Source: Branchiostoma floridae (taxonomy: Eukaryota > Chordata > Leptocardii > Amphioxiformes > Branchiostomatidae). Taken from it: a DNA stretch of 21,386 nucleotides. Under the pieces are notes generated by a model. That model saw only the letters and a list, made by a program, of their open reading frames with translations, did not search any database and was not told where the DNA came from. A program made the position numbers and the translations under genes. Positions 7,501-13,788 of this stretch are shown here, piece by piece; position 1 is the stretch's first letter, and each line of letters opens with the position of its first letter. Where the stretch lies: positions 1,747,233-1,768,618 of the forward strand of contig NC_049994.1 of assembly GCF_000003815.2 (NCBI RefSeq), written 5' to 3'.

Positions 7501-9929
7501 AGAACTTTACGTGCATGCAAAACGTTTTGTGCCAGTGGGCTGCAGATTCACCCCCTCCTCGTCCTGTGCAGTCTGAACGTTTTCAGAAAGAGGTTGCCTC
7601 CCCCAAATAACGTACGGACAAATTGCACGTACGGCGGGTTGTGCTCTTAGCTTTATCGAACACAGACCCCCGTCCCTTTTACGTCCCATCCGAAAGATGG
7701 TGCAGCCCCAACCAGGATGAACTTCTCCAGATTCGAATCGGGGTCTCTCAGTTACCTACTAGTTGGAACCTGGAGTTCAACTGTAAGGCCGCTACCAATT
7801 GGACCTACAGAGACATCCTTAACGTTCGATATCGATAAAGTTATACGTTAAAGTAATAGTGGATAGGATTGTGAACGGAAAATTGTGATGTAGCAAAGCT
7901 GTTGATCGCATAGCAGTTGAGGAGGAACCTTTCAAATCACATGGCTTTGACAATATTAATAAAATAAATTTTCAAGACTATGAATTTTCAAGAACAGATA
8001 ATGAGGAATGATATAGGTTATTTGCCACTTACCTGCGGTTCAGTCACGTGTCTCTAACGTTACGTTCCGAAATTACATTAGGTAGACTATTCCATTCTGT
8101 GAATCAGTCGTAAATTTTATCACAATTTCTTCAAAGTGTTGGCTACGTTGAGTCTTCTTTCTATTTTAACGTGCTGCTCAATAATTGGCAACATGCTGTA
8201 TATTCATGGTGCAGATCTATCTCCACTGACGATCACTCTTGTCCTGATTGGAAAGTTTGGGGCCGCTGGAGCCTTCAACATCATCTATATCTGGACTGGA
8301 GAACTCTACCCTACTGTCGTTAGGTAATTGTGCTTTCAATTTCTAGCACACTTCTTGTACACAGTATTCTTTTTAAAATTATTGACATCGCGAACGTGAT
8401 ACTGCACGAATTCTACCTATCATTTTGTCGAGCATCTATGGGTTTTTTATTCCCCCATCAAACAGAAAAAGTATTGACGTAATAGTTGAGTTGAGACACT
8501 TGTGTAAGTCCATGATGAACTAGAAAAATATAGCACACCCCTGACATGCAAAAGTGAACTTTTCCAAGGGCACCCCCAGCAGTATGGGTCATTTCAAAAA
8601 TAAAGGTACCCGCTAAAAATCTCCACGTTCCTTACTGTTAATTTGACCTCATTCAAGAGTAGACTATTCCAACTTTTAAATCTATCTTGCGACTTTTAAA
8701 CTTTGCGGGTCATAAACAAGGACACAGATATTCATTCTTTGTCTCAAATTATAAGATTTATAAGTTTAATAACAAATGACCTAAACCCAAATGCCAACAT
8801 ATGCCAAAAGAGACTTGAAACCGAATTTCAATAAGTAGTTTTGATATCAGATATCTTTTTTGCCTTTTTGGTTACGCCTCACTATCTTATATACAGATAT
8901 GAAAATTGTATCCCTCTAAGTTCTTGATTGCATAGTACGGTCATCTCAACTACATTTCCTATAATTGTCCAAAAGGAAATGTAATTATCTTCCCATTTCA
9001 GTCGAAATACCGATCATATATGATTAGAACCACCTTTCAGTACCACGGTCAGGGAACAATAGAGATGAAAACACCATCACCAACCACGTCGCCATAGCAA
9101 TGTCTTTTTTGATTGCAACTCTTGTTTAGAAACGTCGGCGTTGGCGTGTCTGTGCTGTGGTCTCGCTGTGGGGGTATCGCGTCCCCTTTCATCGCCCTTC
9201 TGAAGGACGTGTGGGGACCGTTACCGCTCATCATTCTCGGCGCTCCCGCCTGTCTCGCCGGGGCGCTGGCACTCCTCTTACCGGAGACACTTGGACTACC
9301 TCTGCCTCAGACCATGGAGGAGGCTGAACACTTCGGCAGGTACGGTTCCATTCCTATCTTAGCTCACTCCGTAGTTTTATTTGGTAGTCATAGCGAATGA
9401 TTATTCCTTATTACACCATAAGTACCGAGGAACAGGCGGGTCAATAACATAATATAGCCTATATATCTAAACTGACCCATATAAGAAAGACAAATTTATG
9501 TGTAACACATATATCCTTTAATACATGGATGTAGGTACTTATGTCAAATTGAAAAACAACAGTTGAAAGTTTACGTTTATCCTTTGGCACATATTAAGAT
9601 TATGAATTTAGATTTCATTTCAAACTAAACTCTATACAGGCAATATCTTGTAACATATTGGCATGTTGAATTTGTTTCAAAGCATTCCTATCTGCTAATG
9701 TATCTGTATCTTTATCAGTCGACTTTTGATTATAGGCCCGAGTTTTCAAAATCATTTTTTGCTCCACTCCAGTGTGTTTGCGTATACACTAGAGCTCGTA
9801 AGTGTTGGGTTAAAAAAGAAACCTACGTTAGAACAGCATATTTTGTTTTGCAGACGACGGAGGACCAACGAGCAACACATGCCCGAAAACGATGTCGAAT
9901 CAGATTTTGAAATGTTGGAACCACAATGA
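1467..9929 (+). CDS. SLC22-family organic ion transporter (OCTN/OAT-like), 3' nine exons, 5' partial
   Basis: This is a plasma-membrane major-facilitator transporter for organic cations, zwitterions or anions. Joined exons are 1467-1570, 3741-3895, 4205-4373, 5376-5508, 6061-6146, 7051-7265, 8215-8323, 9130-9339 and 9854-9929: 1257 nt, 418 residues plus TGA, with every junction phase matching. Seen: DLVCQRKW before TM2, the MFS signature SDRFGRK after TM2, PESPRWL in the central loop, DRLGRR between TM8 and TM9, [16 protein letters not shown] before TM11, and [16 protein letters not shown] after TM12. SLC22 proteins are about 550 residues, so about 130 (TM1 and the extracellular loop) are missing and should be encoded left of the window. 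The TM11 motif [10 protein letters not shown] has Arg where OATs and OCTNs have Arg and classical OCTs have Asp, so OCTN/OAT-like is favoured. The substrate cannot be read from sequence. No frameshift or internal stop is seen. Confidence 0.95.
1571..1783 (+). other. Intron start, nothing recognised
   Basis: AT-rich intron sequence between exon a and the nested MITE. No gene, RNA or repeat is recognised. Confidence 0.4.
2112..2174. repeat. 21-bp tandem repeat, three copies
   Basis: The unit aacctagaggtgccgcaagc plus one base is repeated three times with one substitution (gag to gaa), inside the nested element. Confidence 0.9.
2221..2298. repeat. 11-bp tandem repeat, about seven copies
   Basis: The unit tgccgcaacag recurs, with the last copies diverged (tgccccaacag). 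Single copies of caacagtgccgca recur near the right end of the same element, at about 3163 and 3214. Confidence 0.88.
3351..3740 (+). other. Intron remainder, nothing recognised
   Basis: AT-rich sequence leading to the pyrimidine tract and acceptor of exon b. No further feature is seen. Confidence 0.4.
3741..3895 (+). CDS. SLC22-like exon b (TM3-TM4)
   Basis: The acceptor is gttgttctag and the donor is G|gtaag. The exon is 155 nt and runs from phase 2 to phase 1. It opens with RFGRKWTFF, completing SDRFGRK, then encodes TM3 and TM4 with the [12 protein letters not shown] segment. Confidence 0.95.
3896..4204 (+). other. Intron between exons b and c
   Basis: A 309-bp intron with gtaag and ccag borders. 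A GC-richer patch near 3985-4075 looks unlike its surroundings and may be a repeat, but no family is recognised. Confidence 0.4.
4205..4373 (+). CDS. SLC22-like exon c (TM5-TM6)
   Basis: The acceptor is ttcaccag and the donor is TG|gtgagc. The exon is 169 nt and runs from phase 1 to phase 2. It begins [10 protein letters not shown], the conserved TM4-TM5 loop comparable to the G-x-E-x-x-G-x-x-x-R pattern of OCTNs. TM5 and TM6 follow, ending ILSWW. Confidence 0.95.
4374..5190 (+). other. Intron between exons c and d, proximal part
   Basis: No ORF or RNA is recognised. The distal part of the intron carries an antisense LINE fragment. Confidence 0.4.
5191..5322 (-). mobile_element. LINE relic, C-terminal end of ORF2
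   Basis: The minus strand reads [20 protein letters not shown], then ERWREAV and a stop at 5191-5193. The W-T-G-L and [10 protein letters not shown] pattern is typical of the extreme C-terminus of non-LTR retrotransposon ORF2 proteins. Only about 43 codons remain, antisense to the transporter and just upstream of exon d. The clade is not assigned. Confidence 0.7.
5376..5508 (+). CDS. SLC22-like exon d (PESPRWL loop)
   Basis: The acceptor is cccctag and the donor is CAG|gtagtc. The exon is 133 nt and runs from phase 2 to phase 0. It encodes [18 protein letters not shown] and the start of the long cytoplasmic loop between TM6 and TM7. The open frame runs on beyond the donor, but that extension enters SINE-like sequence and is intron. 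Confidence 0.95.
5584..5738 (+). mobile_element. tRNA-derived SINE, copy 1 (degenerate)
   Basis: An A-box-like stretch starts near 5589 (tggcgtgaaggc). A B-box, gggctcgaatccg, lies at 5630-5642. The tail gctcttgggaaaggctcatt and gtacctagc is shared with the SINEs at 14161 and 14480. The sequence is too degenerate to be a tRNA gene. Confidence 0.7.
5739..5970. repeat. Possible small inverted-repeat element
   Basis: ggccaggagatt at 5749-5760 is perfectly repeated inverted at 5949-5960, and the flanking bases (gggactaatt versus gggaatgata on the other strand) are also similar. The ends are not clear enough to name a family. Confidence 0.4.
6061..6146 (+). CDS. SLC22-like exon e (end of central loop, start of TM7)
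   Basis: The acceptor is gccctgtag and the donor is TG|gtaagt. The exon is 86 nt and runs from phase 0 to phase 2. It encodes [20 protein letters not shown] followed by NW, matching the family's LDLxRTPNxRKxTL pattern at the loop-TM7 boundary. Confidence 0.9.
6147..6694 (+). other. Intron between exons e and f, proximal part
   Basis: Long AT-rich intron; no feature is recognised before the antisense retroelement fragment. Confidence 0.4.
6695..6982 (-). mobile_element. Retrotransposon ORF fragment with Cys/His tail
   Basis: A minus-strand open frame of 95 codons contains [20 protein letters not shown], then CERTCKQC and [14 protein letters not shown]. The L/F-x-K-x-R-x-SSHxLEIExGRY...C-x-x-C...EDExHF...C pattern is common at the C-terminal end of non-LTR reverse-transcriptase ORFs in marine invertebrate genomes. 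No RT core is attached, so this is a relic. It lies antisense in the intron before exon f. Confidence 0.75.
7051..7265 (+). CDS. SLC22-like exon f (TM7-TM9)
   Basis: The acceptor is tttacccatag and the donor is AAAC|gtgaat. The exon is 215 nt and runs from phase 2 to phase 1. It encodes TM7 ([11 protein letters not shown]), TM8 ([13 protein letters not shown]), the second MFS signature DRLGRR and TM9, ending AAFIPK. Confidence 0.95.
7364..7655. mobile_element. MITE family A, copy 2, uninterrupted
   Basis: About 290 bp with inverted ends taagctaagggcacagcctg and, on the other strand at the right end, aagctaagagcacaacccgc. Both are followed by gccgtacgtgca (cctgccgtacgtgca on the left). It is in opposite orientation to the copy at 1784-3350 and lacks the inserted element. 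Short open frames on both strands follow the repeat and are not genes. Confidence 0.88.
7656..8214 (+). other. Intron before exon g
   Basis: No additional exon is needed, because the phases of exons f and g match. Nothing is recognised in this AT-rich stretch. Confidence 0.45.
8215..8323 (+). CDS. SLC22-like exon g (TM10)
   Basis: The acceptor is tggtgcag and the donor is TTAG|gtaatt. The exon is 109 nt and runs from phase 1 to phase 2. It encodes [20 protein letters not shown] and GELYPTVVR. An upstream in-frame ATG extends the open frame back to 8136, but the phase of the preceding exon and family alignment favour the start at 8215. Confidence 0.92.
8324..9129 (+). other. Intron between exons g and h
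   Basis: About 0.8 kb of AT-rich sequence with no recognised gene or repeat. Confidence 0.4.
9130..9339 (+). CDS. SLC22-like exon h (TM11-TM12)
   Basis: The acceptor is cttgtttag and the donor is GGCAG|gtacgg. The exon is 210 nt and runs from phase 2 to phase 2. It encodes [20 protein letters not shown] (TM11 with the diagnostic Arg), TM12, and [18 protein letters not shown], the conserved cytoplasmic motif after TM12. Confidence 0.95.
9340..9853 (+). other. Last intron of the SLC22-like gene
   Basis: A 514-bp intron with borders gtacgg and tttgcag. Nothing else is recognised. Confidence 0.5.
9854..9929 (+). CDS. SLC22-like terminal exon (cytoplasmic tail)
   Basis: The acceptor is tttgttttgcag. 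In phase with the previous exon it encodes RRRRTNEQH, then the acidic tail [12 protein letters not shown] and TGA at 9927-9929. The tail has no recognised domain. A cytoplasmic location is inferred from SLC22 topology. Confidence 0.88.
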
Positions 9930-10723
9930 AGAGCGAAATCATATGGGTAATTCCTTCGTCATGAAATCTAAGTTGTCTCGAGGGTAAAATGAATAGTCAA
10001 ACACATAGGTTATTGTACACCGGACGATAGATTTTTTGTTCTTTTGCCACTTTGTTTTTGGAGTCGACTTTGGCATGGATAGCAAAAGTGAAACCAATGT
10101 GATGGTCATGACGGTTATTGTCAAGTTGGTAAGTGATACCAGCCTTCGACTCTATTGTCGCTTTGTGCACCTCGAGCTCTTGAATAAAGAAATATATGGC
10201 TTGTTGGCTTTGCTTCGTCGATTCTATTTTTGTTTTTACCATAATGATATATACTTTGAACACTGGTCGTCTTATTTTTTCTTTGCCCATCTTGTTTTTT
10301 GCCCACTTGCATTTAATTTGCAGTCTGCAGAGGATTTCATCCATAAGATTTCCTTGCTGTGGCCTTATATTTAACTCTATCTAGACTGGGCTTTTTGAGA
10401 TTCCTGGGGTTACGATCATCAAATTTGCAAGGGATGATGTACTATTCAGTTTTATCTACTCTGCGATTTTGGTATCGTTATAAAGTAATGTGACACAGTT
10501 ATGACGTCATAATGTAATTTCTTTTGGGCGTCTAAATATGGCATTTCCTTTATACGTAAAAGTATTAAACAAAACTTTACTACAAATAGGGTGTCTAATC
10601 GAAGTCTGCCAAGTCTTCTGTTGCCAATGACAGAGGCACTGAAGTCAATCTGACGTCAGAAAATGTCCGCCATATTGGATGGGCAATCTTTAATTTTTTA
10701 ACATACTTCGTTTTCTACAAATA
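9930..10723 (+). other. Probable 3' UTR and downstream flank of the transporter
   Basis: Overlapping open frames of about 112-115 codons exist on both strands near 10000-10370. They have low-complexity composition and no family resemblance. Two T-rich segments (about 10022-10075 and 10263-10310) are loosely similar. CRE-like TGACGTCA occurs at 10503-10510. Confidence 0.4.
10183..10188 (+). terminator. Candidate poly(A) signal of the SLC22-like gene
   Basis: AATAAA lies 254 bases after the transporter stop codon. No other evidence of the cleavage site was seen. Confidence 0.45.
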
Positions 10724-11524
10724 GGTAGGGCCCTGTAGGATGTGCCCTGTAGAGTATGGCCCTATAGGATGGGTCCTGTACGGTGGGTCTCTATAGGGTG
10801 GGTCCTGTAGCATGTGCCCTGTAGGGTATGGCCCTGTAGGATGGGTCCTGTAGGGTGGGTTCCTATAGGGTGGGTCCTGTAGCATATGCCCTGTAGAGTA
10901 AGGCCCTGTAGGATGTGCGCTGTGGGATGGGTCCTGTAGAGTGGGTCCCTATAAGGTGGGTCCTAATTCATGTGCCCTGTATTGTAAGGCCCTGTAGGAT
11001 GGGTCCTGTAGAGTGGGTCCCTATAGGGTGGGCCCTGTAGCATGTGCCCTGTAGGGTATAGCCCTGTAGGATGGGTCCTGTACGGTGGGTCCCTATAGGG
11101 TGGGCCCTGTAGCATGTGCCCTGTAGGGTATGGCCCTGTAGGATGGGTCCTGTAGAGTGGGTCCCTATAGGGTGGGCCCTGTAACATGTGCCCTGTAGGG
11201 TATGGCCCTGTATGATGGGTCCTGTAGAGTGGGTCCCTATAGGGTGGGTCCTAATTCATGTGCCCTGTAGTGTAAGGCCCTGTATGATGGGTCCTGTAGG
11301 GTGGGTCCCTATAGGGTGGGTCCTGTAGCATGAGCCCTGTAGGGTATAGCCCTGTAGGATGGGTCCCTTTAGGGTAGGTCCTGTTGTATGTGCCATGTAG
11401 GGTAGGGCCCTGTAGGGCGGGGTCATGTAGGTTGGGTCCTGTATGGTAGGGCCCAGCAGGGTGGGGTCCTATAGAGTGGGTCCTCGTAGGATGGGGTCCT
11501 GAAGGGTGGGGCCCTGTGGGATGG
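10724..11524. repeat. Minisatellite, 72-bp higher-order repeat of ~12-bp units
   Basis: The marker tgtgccct or a variant recurs at 10741, 10813, 10885, 10971, 11043, 11115, 11187, 11259 and 11331. Spacing is 72 bp except for one 86-bp step. Each period is about six subunits such as gggtcctgtagg, ggccctgtagga and gtccctataggg. The end after about 11390 is degenerate. Because 72 is divisible by three, minus-strand frames stay open (for example MLQGPPYRDPLYRTHPTG); these are judged to be repeat artefacts. Confidence 0.93.
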
Positions 11525-12694
11525 CACAATGTATAAGTCAGTTAGCACGAGGCATGATTCTAATCATAGAACGATGAGAATCGATCAGAGAATTTTTTTA
11601 TTGAACAGAAAATATACCAACTGAGTCACTCAAAGTTCCTCCCGTTCTTTCAAAACACGTCTCTAAGATTCGAGGTAGAATAGCACACATACATAATAGA
11701 CAAATCCTGTTAAATGTTTCACACATATGTCGATATTTGGCTGTCACAAATACACACAACGTAGTAAGCCACCCGAAACCAACACTAACTCCTCATTGAT
11801 ATGTGTCTCAATCTACGGTGTATTAAAAGTTGGCAAACCATTTCTTAGATTACATGAAAAATATGTTATAAGTTATAGGTTAATACAGAAACACAACCGT
11901 TTCATAATTTCTGGACAAGATTCAAAGAAATGTGTAATTAGTTGGGCACAAGATATCTTTTATGTCAGTTATGAAGAAAATGCTTGTAGAAATGGAAAGT
12001 ATATCAAAAACGTTAAGGCACTGTTGAAAGTGGTAGAAGCTCGGAGAGAGAAAAAGCACATATGTTTGTTACATTGTTGCAGTTATTTCCGCAATATTCA
12101 ATTAAAATATGATTCAGCTCAAAAAAGTATAAGTTACCATCATGAATATTGTGCAAAACAGAAAAGGGCAAACGGCGAAACCCTGGAATGCTGTTTTACA
12201 TTTTGCGAGATATAGTATAAAAGTCTTGTATTTTATCTTTTCAGTTATTACATTTATCGACACCAAATGTATCAGAGTCTACCACGCACTACATTAATTT
12301 CTTTTTCTTCATACTTAATGGGATCCAATCATATAGTTATTCAGTATTGTCCAAAAAGAGAAATGCATCAGATGAGGAAGATTTGAAACTTTTTTTCTGA
12401 TTAATCTGATTATTTTTCTAATTAATATTTCAGACAATGTAACTAACAAGAAATTTGTTTCTAATATGTTGGATTATGATTTCGTCACTGTTGTCATAAA
12501 TCATCACGGTGAAAATATAAAGACCATTTTCACTTTTCAATATTGGTAGAAATAAATCTGGATCCAAGTTAAACTGTAATTGCCTACACACAATAATGGA
12601 CTTACTAAAATTTTCGGACTTTTGCAAGAAGAATCAAAGAAGCCACCTTCATCAGAGCTTTACAACCATCCATCAGCAGAGATGGGGGCATTAG
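11525..12694. other. AT-rich intergenic stretch
   Basis: It contains one long plus-strand open frame (11727-12215), listed separately. Otherwise no gene, RNA or repeat is recognised between the minisatellite and the foldback element. Confidence 0.4.
11727..12215 (+). CDS. Unrecognised 162-codon ORF
   Basis: It starts MSIFGCHKYTQRSKPPETN and ends ETLECCFTFCEI with TAG. No domain, signal peptide or membrane segment is recognised. It is rich in Lys, Ser and Cys (about nine Cys, including CLLHCCSYF). In this AT-rich spacer a frame this long is uncommon but possible by chance. It could be a lineage-specific gene, an exon, a retroelement remnant or noise. Confidence 0.2.
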   Translation: MSIFGCHKYTQRSKPPETNTNSSLICVSIYGVLKVGKPFLRLHEKYVISYRLIQKHNRFIISGQDSKKCVISWAQDIFYVSYEENACRNGKYIKNVKALLKVVEARREKKHICLLHCCSYFRNIQLKYDSAQKSISYHHEYCAKQKRANGETLECCFTFCEI

Positions 12695-12927
12695 CCGCCA
12701 TAGCAGGCTCTCTAGGGCCTTTTTTTGGCTCATAATACACTTTTGCTAGCCCTTTCTTTTTGTACTGGGTCGCTGAATGCTGGCCTTTTCTGACTGCCGG
12801 ACCTGCCGAGCATGCATGGAAACGGCAGTCAGAAAAGGCCAGCAATCAGCGACCCAGTACAAAAAGAATAGACCAGCAAAAGTGTATTATGAGCCAAAAA
12901 AGGCCCTACAGAGCCTGCTATGTAGGC
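12695..12927. mobile_element. Foldback MITE with ~105-bp arms and TA target duplication
   Basis: The left arm (12695-12799) and right arm (12823-12927) are near-perfect inverted repeats around a 23-nt loop. Paired blocks include ggctcataatacacttttgct, tgtactgggtcgctga and tggccttttctgactgccg. TA precedes the left end and follows the right end, as for Tc1/mariner-type insertions. There is no coding capacity. An RNA across it would form a very long hairpin. Confidence 0.88.
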
Positions 12928-13112
12928 TAGGATGACACGGACTTTCTACGCATTGTAATCCTCTGCTCACCAAGTCATGGAATCTATTTGCATAACTTGA
13001 AGTCACTAATACAGTACATTATTCTTTCCTTGACTTTGGTTAGGTACAATGTTTTGTGTTGGCATTTCCTACACTTAAATTTTGATCCGGAACAGTGACA
13101 ATTGTGTTTCCT

Positions 13113-13348
13113 TCAGTTCCCGTTGAACTGACAGACCCTACAGCGGCTGACTCCGGCTGGTGCAGTGGTGGTCACCGCGGAGCCGCCCGCACCAGGAGCC
13201 ACCTGCAGCCAGACTGACGACTGGTCCTGCGGCTCCTCACAGATCCCCGTGCTGCTGTTACAGCCGATGAGCGGGTGTTCCCGGTAGGACTGCAGGCAGC
13301 TCCCCGAGCTGCTGATGACGCACCGCCGGCACCTGCCTGGGAGGTGTG
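13113..13348 (-). CDS. Collagen NC1 terminal exon (C-lobe end), frame broken
   Basis: The acceptor is ttcctccccag. Read in phase 0, as the previous exon requires, it starts [15 protein letters not shown], matching HTSAG of type IV chains. The rest of the lobe ([38 protein letters not shown] and TGA at 13113-13115) is in another frame, one base short. Restoring one base near the G run at 13302-13305 would join them. Lobe cysteines 2-6 are all present after the break. Confidence 0.85.
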
Positions 13349-13752
13349 CTGGGGAGGAAATGGACATCATGGTGTAAAAAACCAAGCCTAGTCTCGTATT
13401 CAAAAAAAGCCTCAAGGGGGCCGAACGTACACTACTTCCTATGAGGTCCAAAAGCTTTCTACCACTCAAAATACAGTACTGTAGAAAGCTTGTAGGGGCA
13501 AAATTTGATAATTTCGGAGCTGGAGAAACCATGGCGGATGCCAGGTGAAAGTTTCTCACAGCTAACTTCCAGTCGTGAGCACTAGTTTAATTTCCTTGAT
13601 TCCTACTCCTAAATAAAATATCAAGACAATCCATAGAAGCATTTATAATACACAACTTAAAGAACAAACATAAATGGCAGACAAGATGGCGGATCGCACG
13701 AGACCAGTAGCCTCTAGCGTTATGACGAAATGACCTATTGTGTAATAAAGTC

Positions 13753-13788
<36 letters not shown>

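Noticed and set aside
9997-10374. Overlapping 112-115 codon frames on both strands after the transporter stop
   Set aside because: Low-complexity, mutually antisense, no recognisable family; more likely 3' UTR.
10963-11529. Minus-strand frames encoding Pro/Thr/Gly/Tyr-rich repeats resembling a structural protein
   Set aside because: Open only because the satellite period of 72 bp is divisible by three; the array has indels of other sizes and no start context or flanking exons.
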